This document shows, one piece after another, positions 23,162-34,419 of a stretch of DNA of 64,000 bases (within the stretch, counting starts at the first letter, position 1; each line of letters begins with the position of its first letter). The notes under the pieces are model-generated. The model was not told where the DNA came from. It did not search any database and saw only the letters and a program-made list of their open reading frames with translations. This DNA comes from Elgaria multicarinata webbii (lineage: Eukaryota > Chordata > Lepidosauria > Squamata > Anguidae). The position numbers and the translations under genes were made by a program. Where the stretch lies: NCBI RefSeq assembly GCF_023053635.1, contig NC_086183.1:31477501-31541500 (forward strand). The letters run 5' to 3'.

Positions 23162-23530
23162 ATTTTATTCATTTATTATATATTTATACTACCCAAACCC
23201 CAAGGCTCTCTGGGCAGCTCACAATTAAAATCATAATACACAAAAATCAAGAATAACAATTTAAAAATGTCATATAAAACCAAAGTAAGCCATAGTCCAG
23301 GGAAAGCTTGTCTAAAACAGGTATGTCTTCAGGAGGCGTTTGAAGGATGTTACATTTTCCACCTCCCAAACAGCACAAGGGAGAGTTTTCCAGAGGGTGG
23401 GTGCTGCTACAGAGAAGGCCCCGCCATCAAGGATCTTTGTGATGACAGTTTGTTCATTTTGGAAGGACAAGCAGGGGCCTCCTCTGATGATCGTAAATGT
23501 CGCCTGTGTGTTGAGGCTTTCCCCCAAGTG
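23162..23530 (-). mobile_element. LINE 3' end with ORF2 C-terminus
   Basis: The minus strand of this segment reads FSVAAPTLWKTLPCAVWEVE then SFKRLLKTYLF, a CR1/L2 ORF2 end. The 3' tail CCAAGGCTCTCTGGGCAGC lies on the low-coordinate side. The plus-strand open frame over it is antisense and not a gene. The interval 22850-23160 holds no assignable feature. Confidence 0.7.
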
Positions 23531-23561
23531 GCAGCTTGCCCCAAGGCAAGGCTAGTTGCTC

Positions 23562-23562
<1 letters not shown>

Positions 23563-23601
<39 letters not shown>

Positions 23602-23645
23602 TATATAGCACCATCAATGTACATGGTGCTGTACAGAGTATTTTT
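23563..23645 (-). mobile_element. (ATT)n run plus LINE tail
   Basis: An ATT microsatellite (about 23563-23602) is followed by TATAGCACCATCAATGTACA, the tail type also seen at 5530, 61690 and, reversed, near 62620. Only the tail is present. Confidence 0.65.
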
Positions 23646-23649
23646 GAAT

Positions 23650-24560
23650 GAGCCTCTTCCAGGTGAGGCTCCGGCCCAATCCCCCCACCACACAGTCCCC
23701 AGAGGCAAACCCTTACCAGCAAAGCTGCAGATCAGCAGGCACGCCAAGCGAGAAGGCACTCTTGCTAGCAGGTAAAATGCAGCTGAAGAAGAGGGAGTCC
23801 CCAACAGCAAACCCTTAGCAGCCAGCTGCAGGTTGAAACAGTCCTGGTAAGCAGGCAGGCCAAGCGAGAAGGTGCTATGCCCCCTTGTGGCGGCTGTGCC
23901 CGGCTATGCCCCCTCGTGGCTGCTGTGCCCCCTCGTGGTGGCTGTGCCCGGCTGTGCCGCCCCACAAGGCGGCTATGCCCGGCTGTGCCGCCCCACAAGG
24001 CGGCTATGCCCGGCTGTGCCGCCCCACAAGGCGGCTATGCCCGGCTGTGCCGCCCCACAAGGCGGCTATGCCCGGCTGTGCCGCCCCACAAGGCGGCTAT
24101 GCCCGGCTGTGCTCCCCCCACAAGGCGGCTATGCCCGGCTGTGCCCCCCCCACAAGGCGGCTATGCCCGGCTGTGCCCCCCCCACAAGGCGGCTATGCCC
24201 GGCTGTGCCCCCCCCACAAGGCGGCTATGCCCGGCTGTGCCCCCCCCCACAAGGCGGCTATGCCCCCACGAGGCGGATATGCCTGGCTGGGCCCCCACGA
24301 GGCGGCTATGCCCAGCTGTGCCCCCATGAGGCGGCTATGCCCAGCTGTGCCCCACGAGGCGGCTCTGCTCACAACACAGGGATATGTTTTGTTTTGTTTT
24401 AAAAAATGTGCCACTTCCAGGTGAGGCTCTGGCCCAATCCAGCCACCACACAGTCCCTAACAGAAAACCTTTACTTGCAAAGTTGCAGATTGAAACAGTC
24501 CAGGTCAGCAGGCAGGCTGAGCGAGAAGGCAGGTAAAATGCAGGTGAGGCCCAGGGCTGG
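23650..24560. repeat. GC-rich minisatellite with duplicated flanks
   Basis: About 23875-24370 is a tandem array whose unit is near 31 bp (CCCCACAAGGCGGCTATGCC plus CGGCTGTGC and a C-run). Later units vary in C-run length, and the last ones switch to CACGAGGCGG. Flanking blocks are copies of each other: AGGTGAGGCTCCGGCCCAAT at about 23661 and AGGTGAGGCTCTGGCCCAAT at about 24420, each followed by ACCACACAGTCCC and an AAGCTGCAGAT-like stretch. Because the unit is not a multiple of three and has no stops, all three plus frames stay open; these frames are not evidence of protein. Confidence 0.85.
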
Positions 24561-24969
24561 GTGTTTCCTGTGGCCCAGTCAGCCCCACAGGGCCAGCTGG
24601 GCCTTTGCGCTGCTCCTGGGAAGGCAGGCCACGGCAGGGCTGGTTCTTCGTTTGAGTCTCTCCCCTGCGCAAACTCTCCACCTAACTGAGGTCCTGGGGA
24701 AGACGGAGAGATTATGCGCGCTCTGGCTCTGTTGCTGCAGCTGAATGGAGCCTGGCTCATTAGCATTCACAGCTGGTCCTTCCTTCTCTTGAGTAGACCC
24801 CTCCAGTCTCCTCCCGTTCCATGCTTTGCAGCTCTGAAAGCAGCTATTAAAAAAAGAAGGGGAAAAGAAACTTTAAAAGGACTGGTTCTTTCTCCTCATG
24901 AGCAGGCGTTTGCTCCTGAGTAGAAATGTTTAGCCTTGAGTCTTTGTGTGGTCTGTAATGCTACAAAGT

Positions 24970-24972
<3 letters not shown>

Positions 24973-25010
<38 letters not shown>
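24973..25010. repeat. (AT)n microsatellite
   Basis: Nineteen uninterrupted AT dinucleotides. The preceding 24560-24970 is moderately GC-rich without an identifiable gene; a 69-codon frame at 24714-24923 begins with a hydrophobic stretch but has no supporting splice site or homology that I recognise. Confidence 0.9.
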
Positions 25011-25013
<3 letters not shown>

Positions 25014-25194
25014 GAACTGGTTTTTCCAAAGCTGATTTTCTCACACAAACTAGGTGCTTTTACTACTGAAGCATAGCCCCTGGTCCTTAAACCCCTTTAC
25101 TTCTGTGTTTGGGAAGGGGGGAAATTGGGCCCCTTCTGTAGCTGAGGGCTTTAGACTGAGGGAACCCAGGACTTGGGCTTCTTTTCTGTTAACT

Positions 25195-25330
25195 TTATTA
25201 TTTCATTTCATTTCTATACTGCCCCATAGCCAAAGCTCTTTGGGTGGCTTACAAAAGTTAAGCACAATGAACATTAAAAACAGATATACAAAATTTAAAA
25301 CCACCAAAAGTTTAAAAACAACAACACCTT
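25195..25330 (-). mobile_element. LINE 3' tail
   Basis: TTTCATTTCTATACTGCCCC then ATAGCCAAAGCTCTTTGGG is the reverse complement of the common LINE tail. No coding part is recognisable. Confidence 0.6.
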
Positions 25331-25494
25331 TACTCTGGAGTGTGTGATTTTGAATGGGTGATTTGTCTTAAAAGGGGACATGGAAGTTTTGGGGGTCCCT
25401 GAGAGAGATTAAGGACTGAAGAGTGGAGTGGGAGGGAGACAGCAAGGCCTCCAGACCTGAGGGGACCCTAACATTTACTTTGGGGTTTTCAAAC

Positions 25495-26133
25495 AGGGTG
25501 GATAAAAATCAATGATTTTTTAAAAAAATAATTTAAAAAATTGGATTTTTTAAATTGGATTTTTTTTTGGATAAAATGCTTTTTGAGGAAAAATGTTTCT
25601 AAAGATAGTTTTCTATTTAGGATACATTAAAGCCCAAAGGTTATTCCCAAAAGTTATTCATCATGAAATAAGGATTAGTTTTTAACTATGTAGCATGAGG
25701 CTGTTTAATTTTTTTGGTAAATAAATTCCATTAATCCATTCACAATGTCATGCTCATCCAGAGGTTTCTGTAAGATTATTTTTCTCCTTCCAATAAAGTA
25801 CACCACTGTCCAAATATGAATGATTAACTTATTAAACTGGAGATAGTTCACCTCACAATAATTTCATAATGATCTATGATGTGTTTCTAATAGTATAACC
25901 AAATCAGTATTATTATTATTTTTTGATAGAACTAAAACTAATCTGAAAAGTTGCTATTCTAAAACTGAAACCTTCATCTGGTTGCAAATATTAAGCTTAT
26001 ACCAGCAAGAATGAGTCTTTGGTAACTCTGAGTTGTGTAAAATTTAGCAAGGAAGAGTGCACTTTTTTGGGGGGGTCACCTCAAAGTCTTTCTGAGTAGT
26101 GATTTAAATCATGATTTAAATCAAATCCACCCT
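25495..26133. mobile_element. DNA transposon, hAT-like, non-autonomous
   Basis: It starts AGGGTGGATAAAAATC and ends AAATCAAATCCACCCT, giving clear terminal inverted repeats. Internal sequence is AT-rich with GATTTAAATC-type motifs near both ends. Flanking 8-mers are only weakly similar, so the superfamily is uncertain. No transposase frame is seen. This end type is common in sauropsid genomes. Confidence 0.6.
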
Positions 26134-26380
26134 ACAAGCCTCTTAATAAATGCTTCTCTCTTTCTTTTTTTTACCTCACGCCATATTCCCTCAACCTTCA
26201 CCCTCCCTCAGGTCCACCTCGTCTTCCTCTGGCTCCCAGCATTTGTGGGACTGCAGCCAGCTGTTATTAATTGCATTCTGAGCTATTTACAAACTGCCCT
26301 GCTGGGAGTTGCTCCTTCTGAGGGGATTTTTTTCTCTCCTCAGCGCTGGGGTTTCTTATCCGTGGCAAATGCCTCTTATT

Positions 26381-26687
26381 TAGGGTGACCCTATGAAAAG
26401 GAGGACAGGGCTCCTGCATCTTTAACAGTTGCATAGAAAAGGGAATTTCAGCAGGTGTCATTTGTATATATGGAGAACCTGGTGAAATTCCCTCTTCATC
26501 ACCACAGTTAAAGCTGCAGGAGTGACCAGATTTAAAAGAAGGCCGGGCTCCTGCAGCTTTCACTGTGGTAATGAAGAGGGGAATTTCACCAGGTTCTCCA
26601 TATATACAAATGACACATGCTAAAATTTCCTTTTCAACACAACTGCTAAAGCTACAGGAGCCCTGTCCTTTTCCTATGGTCACCCTA
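26381..26687. mobile_element. hAT-like foldback MITE, intact target duplication
   Basis: The ends are TAGGGTGACC / GGTCACCCTA. Perfect 8-bp duplications CTCTTATT lie at 26373-26380 and 26688-26695. It is 307 bp long, with both half-units present. The interval 26134-26370 just before it is unassigned. Confidence 0.87.
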
Positions 26688-26695
26688 CTCTTATT

Positions 26696-27227
26696 TCAGG
26701 GCTTAAGGAGCTCTCTTGTTCCAAAACAGCTCTTTTGCGAGTGAGAAGTAGCGGCTCCATTTTGAGGCAGCCCAAAAGCCAAGGCCTCGCCATCCCCCCT
26801 TGGGAGAAAAGGCTAGGGAACAGGGCTGAGAGGAATCAGCAAAGGCTGGACCAAGCAATTCAGTCCCTAACAGACCTCTTAAAAATGTATTCTCCAAAGG
26901 CAAAAGTGTGTTGTTTTATTTTAAACCTGAGCAGAATATGAAATACTGGATAGCCAGAGTGATCATTAGTGACACACCTGGTCAGTCTGCACACCTGTCT
27001 TTTAAGGCAGCCATTAGCATGTAAAGCCATTTTTTGTTAAAAGCAGGTTTTTGGCAACTACAGCAATTATTCCCTTTGGTTAGATGGGATGGAAAGGCAG
27101 CCCAGTCTTTCTCCCATATCAAGTAGCATCTTTTCCAGGGCTTAGGACCCATGGCACTGCACTTCTCTAAACTGTGTAAGTACCCTCGCATTTGGGAGAG
27201 TCCAGACTCTCCTTCTTCCCAGAGGCA
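26696..27227. other. Unassigned non-coding stretch
   Basis: No repeat family, splice pattern or protein similarity is recognisable. Short open frames on both strands lack any known motif. Confidence 0.4.
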
Positions 27228-27420
27228 TTTTATTTATTTATTAAAACATTTACATCCCACCCTATACCACAAGGATCTCAGGGTGGCATACAGATAAAAC
27301 CATACATATAAAATAGAATAAATATACAATCCTAAAACAAATTAAAACATTGACATGTTAAAACCAATATGAAATTTTAAAACAGTAAAATCAAATGAAA
27401 ACAAGACAGCTTGCCTTACT
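27228..27420 (-). mobile_element. LINE 3' tail
   Basis: TTTATTTATTAAAACATTTA, TACATCCCACCCTATACCA and AGGATCTCAGGGTGGC match the tail type at 5440, in reverse orientation. Confidence 0.6.
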
Positions 27421-27609
27421 CCCCCCCCCACTCCCCAGGGCAAGGTACAACACCGCTGCTGAAGTCACTGAGACTCTCTTCCCAGAGGAAAGGCTCCTGC
27501 TGAAAGCACTAGGCTTCTTGCTCGCCAAAGCAAAGTGCCATTAGTGGGTGTCTTGCCTCTTCTAGTCAGGCCACACACAGAGAGAGACACGTTTTCCTTC
27601 CCCTTCATT

Positions 27610-27721
27610 GGCCTGGCTCAGACCACATTCTAAACCATGCTGCTTGACCAAAAAATGCATGCATTCCCTTAACCATTTTGTGGTTAAGCAGCATGGTTTA
27701 GCGTGTTGTCTGAACCAGGCC
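27610..27721. mobile_element. Short foldback element, GGCCTGGCTCAGA type
   Basis: The left arm GGCCTGGCTCAGACCACA with AAACCATGCTGCTT is mirrored by AAGCAGCATGGTTT and GTCTGAACCAGGCC. The paired arms are about 40 bp. It has no coding capacity. Confidence 0.7.
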
Positions 27722-27923
27722 AGAGACACACAGTATCTCACACTTTAACATTTGATTTTAGCAGTCCTGTGTTGGTAGCAGTCTTAGTTATAGGGCTGAT
27801 GGAAGGGACAAGTTATAACCCAGGCCAATGTCCCAGAAGACAAGTTTCAGAAGCTCTGGCAAATGCAGGAGGGATCCAGATAACAGGCCCAAGGTCAAGA
27901 CACAGGCAAGCAAGCCAAGATAA

Positions 27924-28008
27924 TGGCCCTGTTCAGAAGACACGTTAGACCATGGCTTTAACCACGGTGCTTAAGCCTGTGGTTTAAGGTATCTTCTGCA
28001 CAGGGCCA
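27924..28008. mobile_element. Short foldback element with TAA target duplication
   Basis: Ends TGGCCCTGTTCAGAAGA / ATCTTCTGCACAGGGCCA form an inverted repeat. TAA is present on both sides (27921-27923, 28009-28011), which fits PIF/Harbinger-type target choice, though three bases are weak evidence. It is related to the elements at 22534 and 27610. Confidence 0.6.
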
Positions 28009-28228
28009 TAAGAGTCAGGCAAAGCAGAAGTGGTCAAACAGAGTTAGGCAGCCCAATACATACACAATCCAGTAGCAGAGTCAAGCCGTAGTCCAAGTTG
28101 ATAGCACATGGGTTAGGCGAAGAAACCAGGAGAAGTTGGGGAGAGAGCCAGCAAATGCTGACTGCTGGGCTTTTCCTAATAAAGGTTGCTGAGCCAGACT
28201 CAGCTGCTGCCTATTAGAGCTGTTAGGT

Positions 28229-28405
28229 AGTGTGACCGTATGAAAAGGAGGCCAGGGCTCCTGTACCTTTAACAGTTGCACTGAAAAGCAGGTGTCATTT
28301 GTATATATGGAGAAACTGGTGAAATTTCCTCTTCATCACAACAGTTAAAGCTGCAGGTGCCCTGCCCTCTTTTAAATCTGGTCACTCTAGCATAGCTAGA
28401 AAAAG
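28229..28405. mobile_element. hAT-like foldback MITE, half copy
   Basis: It begins TAGTGTGACCGTATG and runs through the first half-unit to GGTCACTCTAGCATAGCT, where the family sequence stops. The second half is missing and there is no target duplication. Confidence 0.75.
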
Positions 28406-28654
28406 TTTTACAGATTCCAGCATTCCCTAGCCAGCATGGGGAACAAGCAAGAAAATTTGCTTAAACTATACTTACCACTGGTTTATATTATTATTTGTAT
28501 TTGTTTGTTTATTTTAAAGCTGAATGGGGTGCAAAGCGAGAATAGCCAATGCTTTTCTGGTGAAAACTAAAAAGCAATTTACGATGGCCACTTGAAACTC
28601 TGCTTGCTAGCAATGTAGAACTGAAGCAGTTGTGAAAGCAGATATACGTAGGAT

Positions 28655-28750
28655 GCAATCCTATGCAGAAAAAATTGTACAACTCCCAGCATCTTCCAGC
28701 CAGCCATGCTGGGGGTTGTAGGAGGTGTTTCTGATTAAACTCTGTAGGGT
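28655..28750. mobile_element. Foldback element, GCAATCCTATGCA type
   Basis: GCAATCCTATGCAGAAAAAA, ACAACTCCCAGCAT and the facing ATGCTGGGGGTTGTAGG match the arrangement of the element at the SARS2 promoter (5000-5110). The right end is worn. Confidence 0.55.
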
Positions 28751-30760
28751 TGTATTTAATGGGTTACATTCAATGTTAGTCTAACTTAAGTCCCATTAAT
28801 TTCAATGAGTGATCAAAATAGGACTCACATTGGATACAGACTTTATAATGCAATTCTATACATATCTATTCAGATTTAAGTCATATTGAGATGAATGGGG
28901 GCATTCTCACAAGTATAGGATTGCAGCTTTGGTCTTAACTTCAGTGAGGGAAAATTTGCAAATGTTCCCTTACAATAGATAGCTCCTATTTGTATCCCCA
29001 TCACTGGGCCTCTCTGACCTCTGGGAAGGTTTTGCTTCTCTTCTTTCCCTTAATGACAAGGATTGATGTATTCATACAGAGAGACCCAAAAGAATGTAAA
29101 CTATACTTGAGTTAATCTTTTATTTCACTTATTCGTACTAAACAGAAGTAGCCAATAGGAATCACAGAATGTGGCCCTGCTTGAACTACAAATTATGTTC
29201 CTAGCCACTTCAAGTCTGGAAAAATACAAATCTATAGTGATCATCCTGTGGGAGGGAGGAAGGAATGTTTGTGGCTCCCAACTTCAGTCCTAAGAGACCC
29301 TTAAGAAAACTCCCAGGATGGTTGTTATCTCCAATGTAGTGTTCCCTTTACTGGTTGTGGTAGAAAGAAGATAGATAATATTATTTACTGGAATGATTTT
29401 TGCTGGTGTGCAAAGTTTTGACCTAGATGGAATTCTTCAACAGACAAGAGCTCCTTCAGACTGGATGGGGCGGGGTTGGGGGAATTGCGTTCCCTTACTT
29501 TGGCTCTGCTTCCTGCTTCTCTTCCCCATTTGCCACAAGCTGTAATTACACAGGGAAGAAAGCAGCGGCCACATAGCCCATACAATTCAATGGGACTGCA
29601 CCCTCTAGTGGGTGTTTTATAGTGCAACTTCGCCTGTACACAGCAGGAAAACCCAAGAAATAGCACTATATCTCAGAAGAGTTGGGTTTTCTGAGGCTTA
29701 TTTTTTACCCCTAAAACTGGGGAATGGAGTGGAGACACACGCAGGAGGCTGGCGGTGTCGTCGAAATGACCCACGAATGTCCGTGAGTGGCCAGTCAGGA
29801 GCATGCTATAAAACACTCATTTAAAGAAGCTCAAAATGAATGAGCATTATTTCTCCTACTAGTATTGTCACCCACCCTTCATTTACCCCACATTATTGTC
29901 ACGGATACCTCAGTCATGCATGGCAGCCAGTTATTTCTACTTGGAAATTCCAAACTTAATCCGAAAGTGTGGTGTCTGTCAATCACAGGTGAGCAGCATT
30001 CTCCATATGCATAATTGCAAAAGTCTGGACATCAAAAGACATTTGGGACAGTCTTGGAAACTTAGCTTTAAATTTAAAAGACAAGTTTCTAGTACTCATG
30101 GCCAATAAAGGGTTTCTTGGGTCATACTTAATAACTGGATGACAATTCTGTTAGATTTTGCCCAAAGAGATGGTAGTAAGACCCAGATTTGAAATCTTTA
30201 GGAACACTACAAAACATCTCCCATGTGAAGGTTTTCTCTGTGATGAGGCATTCGGTTAAGGGGCACAACATGTTTCTAACCCAGTTTTTTTCTCTTGGGA
30301 TCCTCTTCGTAACTCTACAACAAGCCTGATATTTGCAAAGCCGAGTTTGTAAATAGATGTGAAAGCATCGCCAATTTTGTCATTTTCCTTTAAAGAACAG
30401 TCATTTTATTAATGTGTTTACATGCATTTTCCCTCGCATCATCACTCCCCCAAGGGTGTTTCTGGCTCCATTCAGGCTTCCTAATGCTCTCCGAGTTTTT
30501 TTCCTTTTCAAACTTTCCTCAAAACAAGACGTTCATTTTCTGACTAGTTTGTCACGGAGGTGGAAAACTTTCAGACACGCAATAGGTCGGGAGATTATTA
30601 ATGCATGCAGTTCAATGATACACATGAAGAACCCACAGAAGACCACCTCTTCTAATTATTTTGTTAGACTTCTGGAACAAAGCCCCCGTGTAAAATACTT
30701 TGAAAAACAGTTTCAGATGTCTCATAGAATTTCCAGAGGGGCTAATCATTTGCCCAAAGA
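28751..30760. other. Long stretch with no identified element
   Basis: I see no gene, LINE end or terminal inverted repeats here. Composition is moderately AT-rich and frames are short. It is the longest stretch of apparently single-copy DNA in the intergenic region. Confidence 0.4.
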
Positions 30761-31074
30761 TATGGTGACCATATGAAAAGGAGGACAGGGCTCTTGTATC
30801 TTTAACAGTTGCATAGAAAAGGGAATTTCAGCAAGTGTCATTTGTATATATGGTGAACCTGGTCCCTCTTCATCACAACAGTTAAAGCAGCAGGTGCCCT
30901 GCCCTCTTTTAAATCTGGTCACTCTAGTATAGCTCCTGCAGCTTTAACTGTGGTGATGAAGAGGGAATTTTACCAGGTTCTCCATATACACAAATGACAC
31001 CTGCTGAAATTCCCTTTTCTATGCAACTGTTAAAGATACAGGAGCCCTGTCCTCCTTTTCATATGGTCACCCTA
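30761..31074. mobile_element. hAT-like foldback MITE, intact target duplication
   Basis: The ends are TATGGTGACCATATG / CATATGGTCACCCTA. 8-bp duplications CCCAAAGA lie at 30753-30760 and 31075-31082. It is 314 bp with both half-units present. Confidence 0.87.
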
Positions 31075-31394
31075 CCCAAAGAGATTTATGGCCCCTTAAA
31101 GACTTACTTGGAGTCTTGTTTCATAGATTATTGGTGTTACCAGATGGGGGGATATGGAAGCATTTAGTGGCTGGCTAAGAAGTAGGACAAAAAGATTGTC
31201 CAAATTCAGCTGTCAATTTTTAGCCAAAATTTTACTGGTCCGATCAGTAAAACTCTATTTTTCTCAGGCGACCAGTTCTGGGGTCTGAAAAACCAGTACA
31301 CTCCAGAATCTAGCATTTTACTCATTTATTGACTACATTTTTATATCAGTGAATAGCAATTCACAAGAAGTAGAACCCCAAAATACAACAAGAC

Positions 31395-31704
31395 TAGGGT
31401 GACCATATGGAAAGGAGGACAAGGCGCCTGTATCTTTAATAGTTGCACTGAAAAGGGAATATGAGCAGGTGTCATTTGTATGCATGCAGCACCTGGTGAA
31501 GTTCTCTCTTTGTCATAACAGTTAAAGCTGCAGGAGCCCTGCCTAGCATGACCAGATACAAAAGAGGGCAGGGCTCCTGTAGCTTTAACTGAGGGAATTT
31601 CACCAAGTGCTGGATGCATACAAATGACACCTGTTAAAATTCCTTTTTCTATACCACTGTTAAAGATACAGGAGTCCTGTCCTCTTTTTCATATGGTCAC
31701 CCTA
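31395..31704. mobile_element. hAT-like foldback MITE, diverged
   Basis: The ends TAGGGTGACCATATG / CATATGGTCACCCTA are well kept. The interior is more diverged than other copies (for example GTATGCATGCAGCACCTGG in place of the usual GTATATATGG form). Flanking 8-mers do not match, so the duplication is lost or the flanks were rearranged. Confidence 0.8.
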
Positions 31705-31810
31705 GACATTCCAAAACATTATTATGGAATGCTCAAGTGCATCTGTTGTAGAAACAGTACTTATTCGAATGGAGGCCTGCACAACTTACAACGCCCAGCC
31801 CTCCTTAGGG

Positions 31811-31997
31811 TTGCCAACTTTTCAACTGGCTTCTGTTCTTGTGACTTTAACAGCAGCGTGACCCACAGCAATTAGCAGGGAAAGCTCTGCATTGCATAGA
31901 TTGTAGACCGTAGAGGTAGACATTACTGCCTGCTAATTGCTGTGGAGCAAGTTGCTATGAAAGGCACAGCAGCAGGGGTCAGGTGAAAAGTTGGCAA
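31811..31997. mobile_element. Foldback element, TTGCCAACTTTT type
   Basis: The left end TTGCCAACTTTTCA pairs with the right TGAAAAGTTGGCAA. Inner CACAGCAATTAGCAGG pairs with CCTGCTAATTGCTGTG. Relatives: 35659-35848, 38399-38588 and 63295-63506. Confidence 0.7.
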
Positions 31998-32365
31998 GCT
32001 CAAGCCCACTTTTTTTAAAAAATGTGGCTTGCCAGGCATTTGAGAATCTATTGTTTGCATTGGGAGGGAGGGAGAGAGAAAGAGAGAAACCCACCAGGAA
32101 GTTTATCTACCTGACTTTAGTGGGCCATCTTACCTGGCTGATGGGTGAGGTCTGGCTCATTGGATCATGAGTCCTTTATGCCCAGTGAAGGCTGGGAGTT
32201 GTATGCCCAACGGAGGCTGGTGGCATCAATGTCCCTGGGGCAGTGAATTCGCTCTGGATTTCAGTCAGAACCAGTGAAGCACCTTGCATAGCTCCTTTGG
32301 GGTTCTGATTCACTGCCCCACTGACATCAGAGACACCAGCCCCTGCTGTGAATGCCATATGACAG

Positions 32366-32575
32366 ACCGGCTTGGCCCAAGACGCTGCTGCCTGAGGTGA
32401 AGAACAAGATGGCACCCCCTCCCAGGACTGGCAAGTCAATCTGTCTTCAACATTGACCACGGGAGAGCTCACAGCAGGCTAGGTGACCCGCGGTTCGACA
32501 CTTTGCTGCCACCTCCCAACATTTACCGCCTGAGGCAACTGCTTCTTCCTGCCTAATAGTAGGGCCACTCCTGAT
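32366..32575. mobile_element. Probable hAT-like fragment
   Basis: GCTGCTGCCTGAGGTGAAG on the left and TTTACCGCCTGAGGCAACTG then TAGGGCCACTCCTG on the right resemble the worn terminal regions of a vertebrate hAT family with GCCTGAGGC-type ends. Target duplications are not evident. The interval 32576-33030 shows nothing identifiable. Confidence 0.4.
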
Positions 32576-33189
32576 GGGAGACGCTGTGGCGCAATGTTTG
32601 GAGAACCATCACGGCAGATGTTTGAGCTGCTACACCTCATTGCCACTGTTTGTTGTTGCTACACCCGTCCACCTTCCGATCTAGCTTGCAGCGCGTGGAT
32701 GGCTTCTACGTAGATATTTGAGTCACGGCGAGCTCTCCGGCTGTGGTGTTTCTAATTGCAGCTGTGCTGTTTTGTTGTTTGCCTTCTTCCTCCAGACACG
32801 TCAAAGGCTATCAGGACTAATTAAACAGTCTCCTGAGGCCTCGACAGATAAATTGCAGCCAGAGCAATTCCTGAAGTTAGGAGGCAGGTCATATCTGTCA
32901 ACATTTCACAAAGGAACATCAAAACAGGGTGGTAACACCTGAATTCTGATTACTGCCTGAGCCTTACACACGCATGCACCCACTTACACGTTACTCTGCA
33001 ACAGACTCTTTGATTTGAAAGCCTGTCAGAGGGCATTTGTTCTTTTATTTTTTCTTTAGTACATTTTTATTCCGCCTTTATTTTCTCCTTAAGGAACTCA
33101 AGGCGGTGTCCATAATCCTTCTCCTCTCCACTTTATCCTCACAACAACAATCCTGTGAGGTAGGTTGGACTGAGAGTCTGTGACTGGCC

Positions 33190-33990
33190 TAAGGGCTGTT
33201 GTCAAGGGCTCTGACCCAGGTTTGGAGGTGTGTCAACCGGTTCTGGATGGGGCTACACTCCCCCTGAAAGACTGTGTTAGCAATTTGGGGTTGCTCCTGG
33301 ATCCGTCGCTCCAAATGACAGACCAGATAGATGCGACGGCCAGGAAGTGTCTACTATCAGCTTTGGCTGATATGCCAGCTGCGCCCCTTCCTAGAGTCGG
33401 AAGACCTAAAAACGGTTGTGCACGCGCTGGTAACCTCAAGGCTTGACTTCTGCAATGCGCTCTACATAGGCTACCATTGTACCTAGTTCGGAAACTTCAA
33501 CTAGTTCAAAATATGGCAGCCAGGTTGGTCACCGGTACATCTAGAGGTGAGCATATTACCCCAACATTAAAATCACTCCACTGGCTGCCAATTAGTTTCC
33601 GGGCAAAGTACAAAGTGTTGGTCATTACCTTTAAAGTCCTAAATGGTTTGGGGTCCAGGTTACCTGTGGGATCGCCTTCTCCCATATAGTCCGCCCCACA
33701 CACTCAGGTCATCTGGGGTGAACTTACTTCAGTCAGCTAAAACTAGGCTGACATCAGTTTCCCAGAGGACCTTTTCTTCTGTCACCCCCAGATTGTGGAA
33801 TGGCCTGCCGGAGGAGATTCGTAAAATTAACTCTCTGTGTGATTTTAAGGCAGCTTTAAAGACTAGCCTTTTCCGGCAGGCCTATCCAGATCAATGTAAA
33901 ATCAAGAATTTTTAAGATGGATTGATTCCTGTTCTAATGTTGTTCCCCGCCTTGATCCAAAGGGAGAGGTGGGTAAGAAATAAATAAATA
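33190..33990 (+). mobile_element. L2-type LINE 3' end with ORF2 C-terminus
   Basis: In two or more frames the plus strand encodes VCQPVLDGATLPLKDCVSNL, LGLLLDPSLQM, LVRKLQLVQNMAARLVTG, LKSLHWLPISFRAKYK and PRLWNGLPEEIRKINSL, in the right order for an L2/CR1-group ORF2 C-terminus. The tail CGCCTTGATCCAAAGGGAG and an AAATAAATA run end it. At least one frameshift divides the frame. Confidence 0.85.
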
Positions 33991-34004
33991 TATTATTTAT
34001 TTAT

Positions 34005-34095
34005 TGTTTTAATTTTTGTGAACTGCCCAGAGAGCTTCGGCTATTAGGCGGTATAAAAATGCAATAAATAAATAAATAAATAAATAAAAATAAAG
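34005..34095 (+). mobile_element. LINE 3' tail
   Basis: AACTGCCCAGAGAGCTTCGG, ATTAGGCGGTATAAAAATGC and an (AAAT)n run form a second LINE tail immediately after the L2-type copy. Confidence 0.65.
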
Positions 34096-34099
34096 TCCC

Positions 34100-34419
34100 T
34101 CGGGTGACCATATGAAAAGGAGGACAGGGTTCTTGTATCTTTAACAGTTGTATTGAAAAGGGAATTTCAGCAAGTGTCATTTGTATATATGGAGGACCTG
34201 GTGAAATTCCCTCTTTATCACAACAGTTAAAGGTGAAGGAGCTATACTAGAGTGACCAGATTTAAAAGAGGGCAGGGCACTTGCACCTTTAACTGGTGTG
34301 ATGAAGAGGAAATTTCACCAGGTTCTCCATATATACAAATGACACCTGCTGAAATTTCCTTTTCAATACAACTGTTAAAGATACAGGAGCCCTGTCCTCC
34401 TTTTCATATGGCCACCCTA
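34100..34419. mobile_element. hAT-like foldback MITE
   Basis: The ends are CGGGTGACCATATG / CATATGGCCACCCTA. It is full length with both half-units, and about 320 bp. No matching 8-mers flank it. It lies inside the split SINE. Confidence 0.8.

Noticed and set aside
23872-24424. Long overlapping plus-strand open frames (150-179 codons) as proteins
   Set aside because: They are translations of a 31-bp minisatellite without stops; all three frames are open at once, as expected of composition and not of coding.
24714-24923. Frame starting MRALALLLQLNG as an alternative GIPR signal-peptide exon
   Set aside because: There is no convincing donor after the hydrophobic stretch, and a well-placed signal exon with compatible phase exists at 41598-41654.
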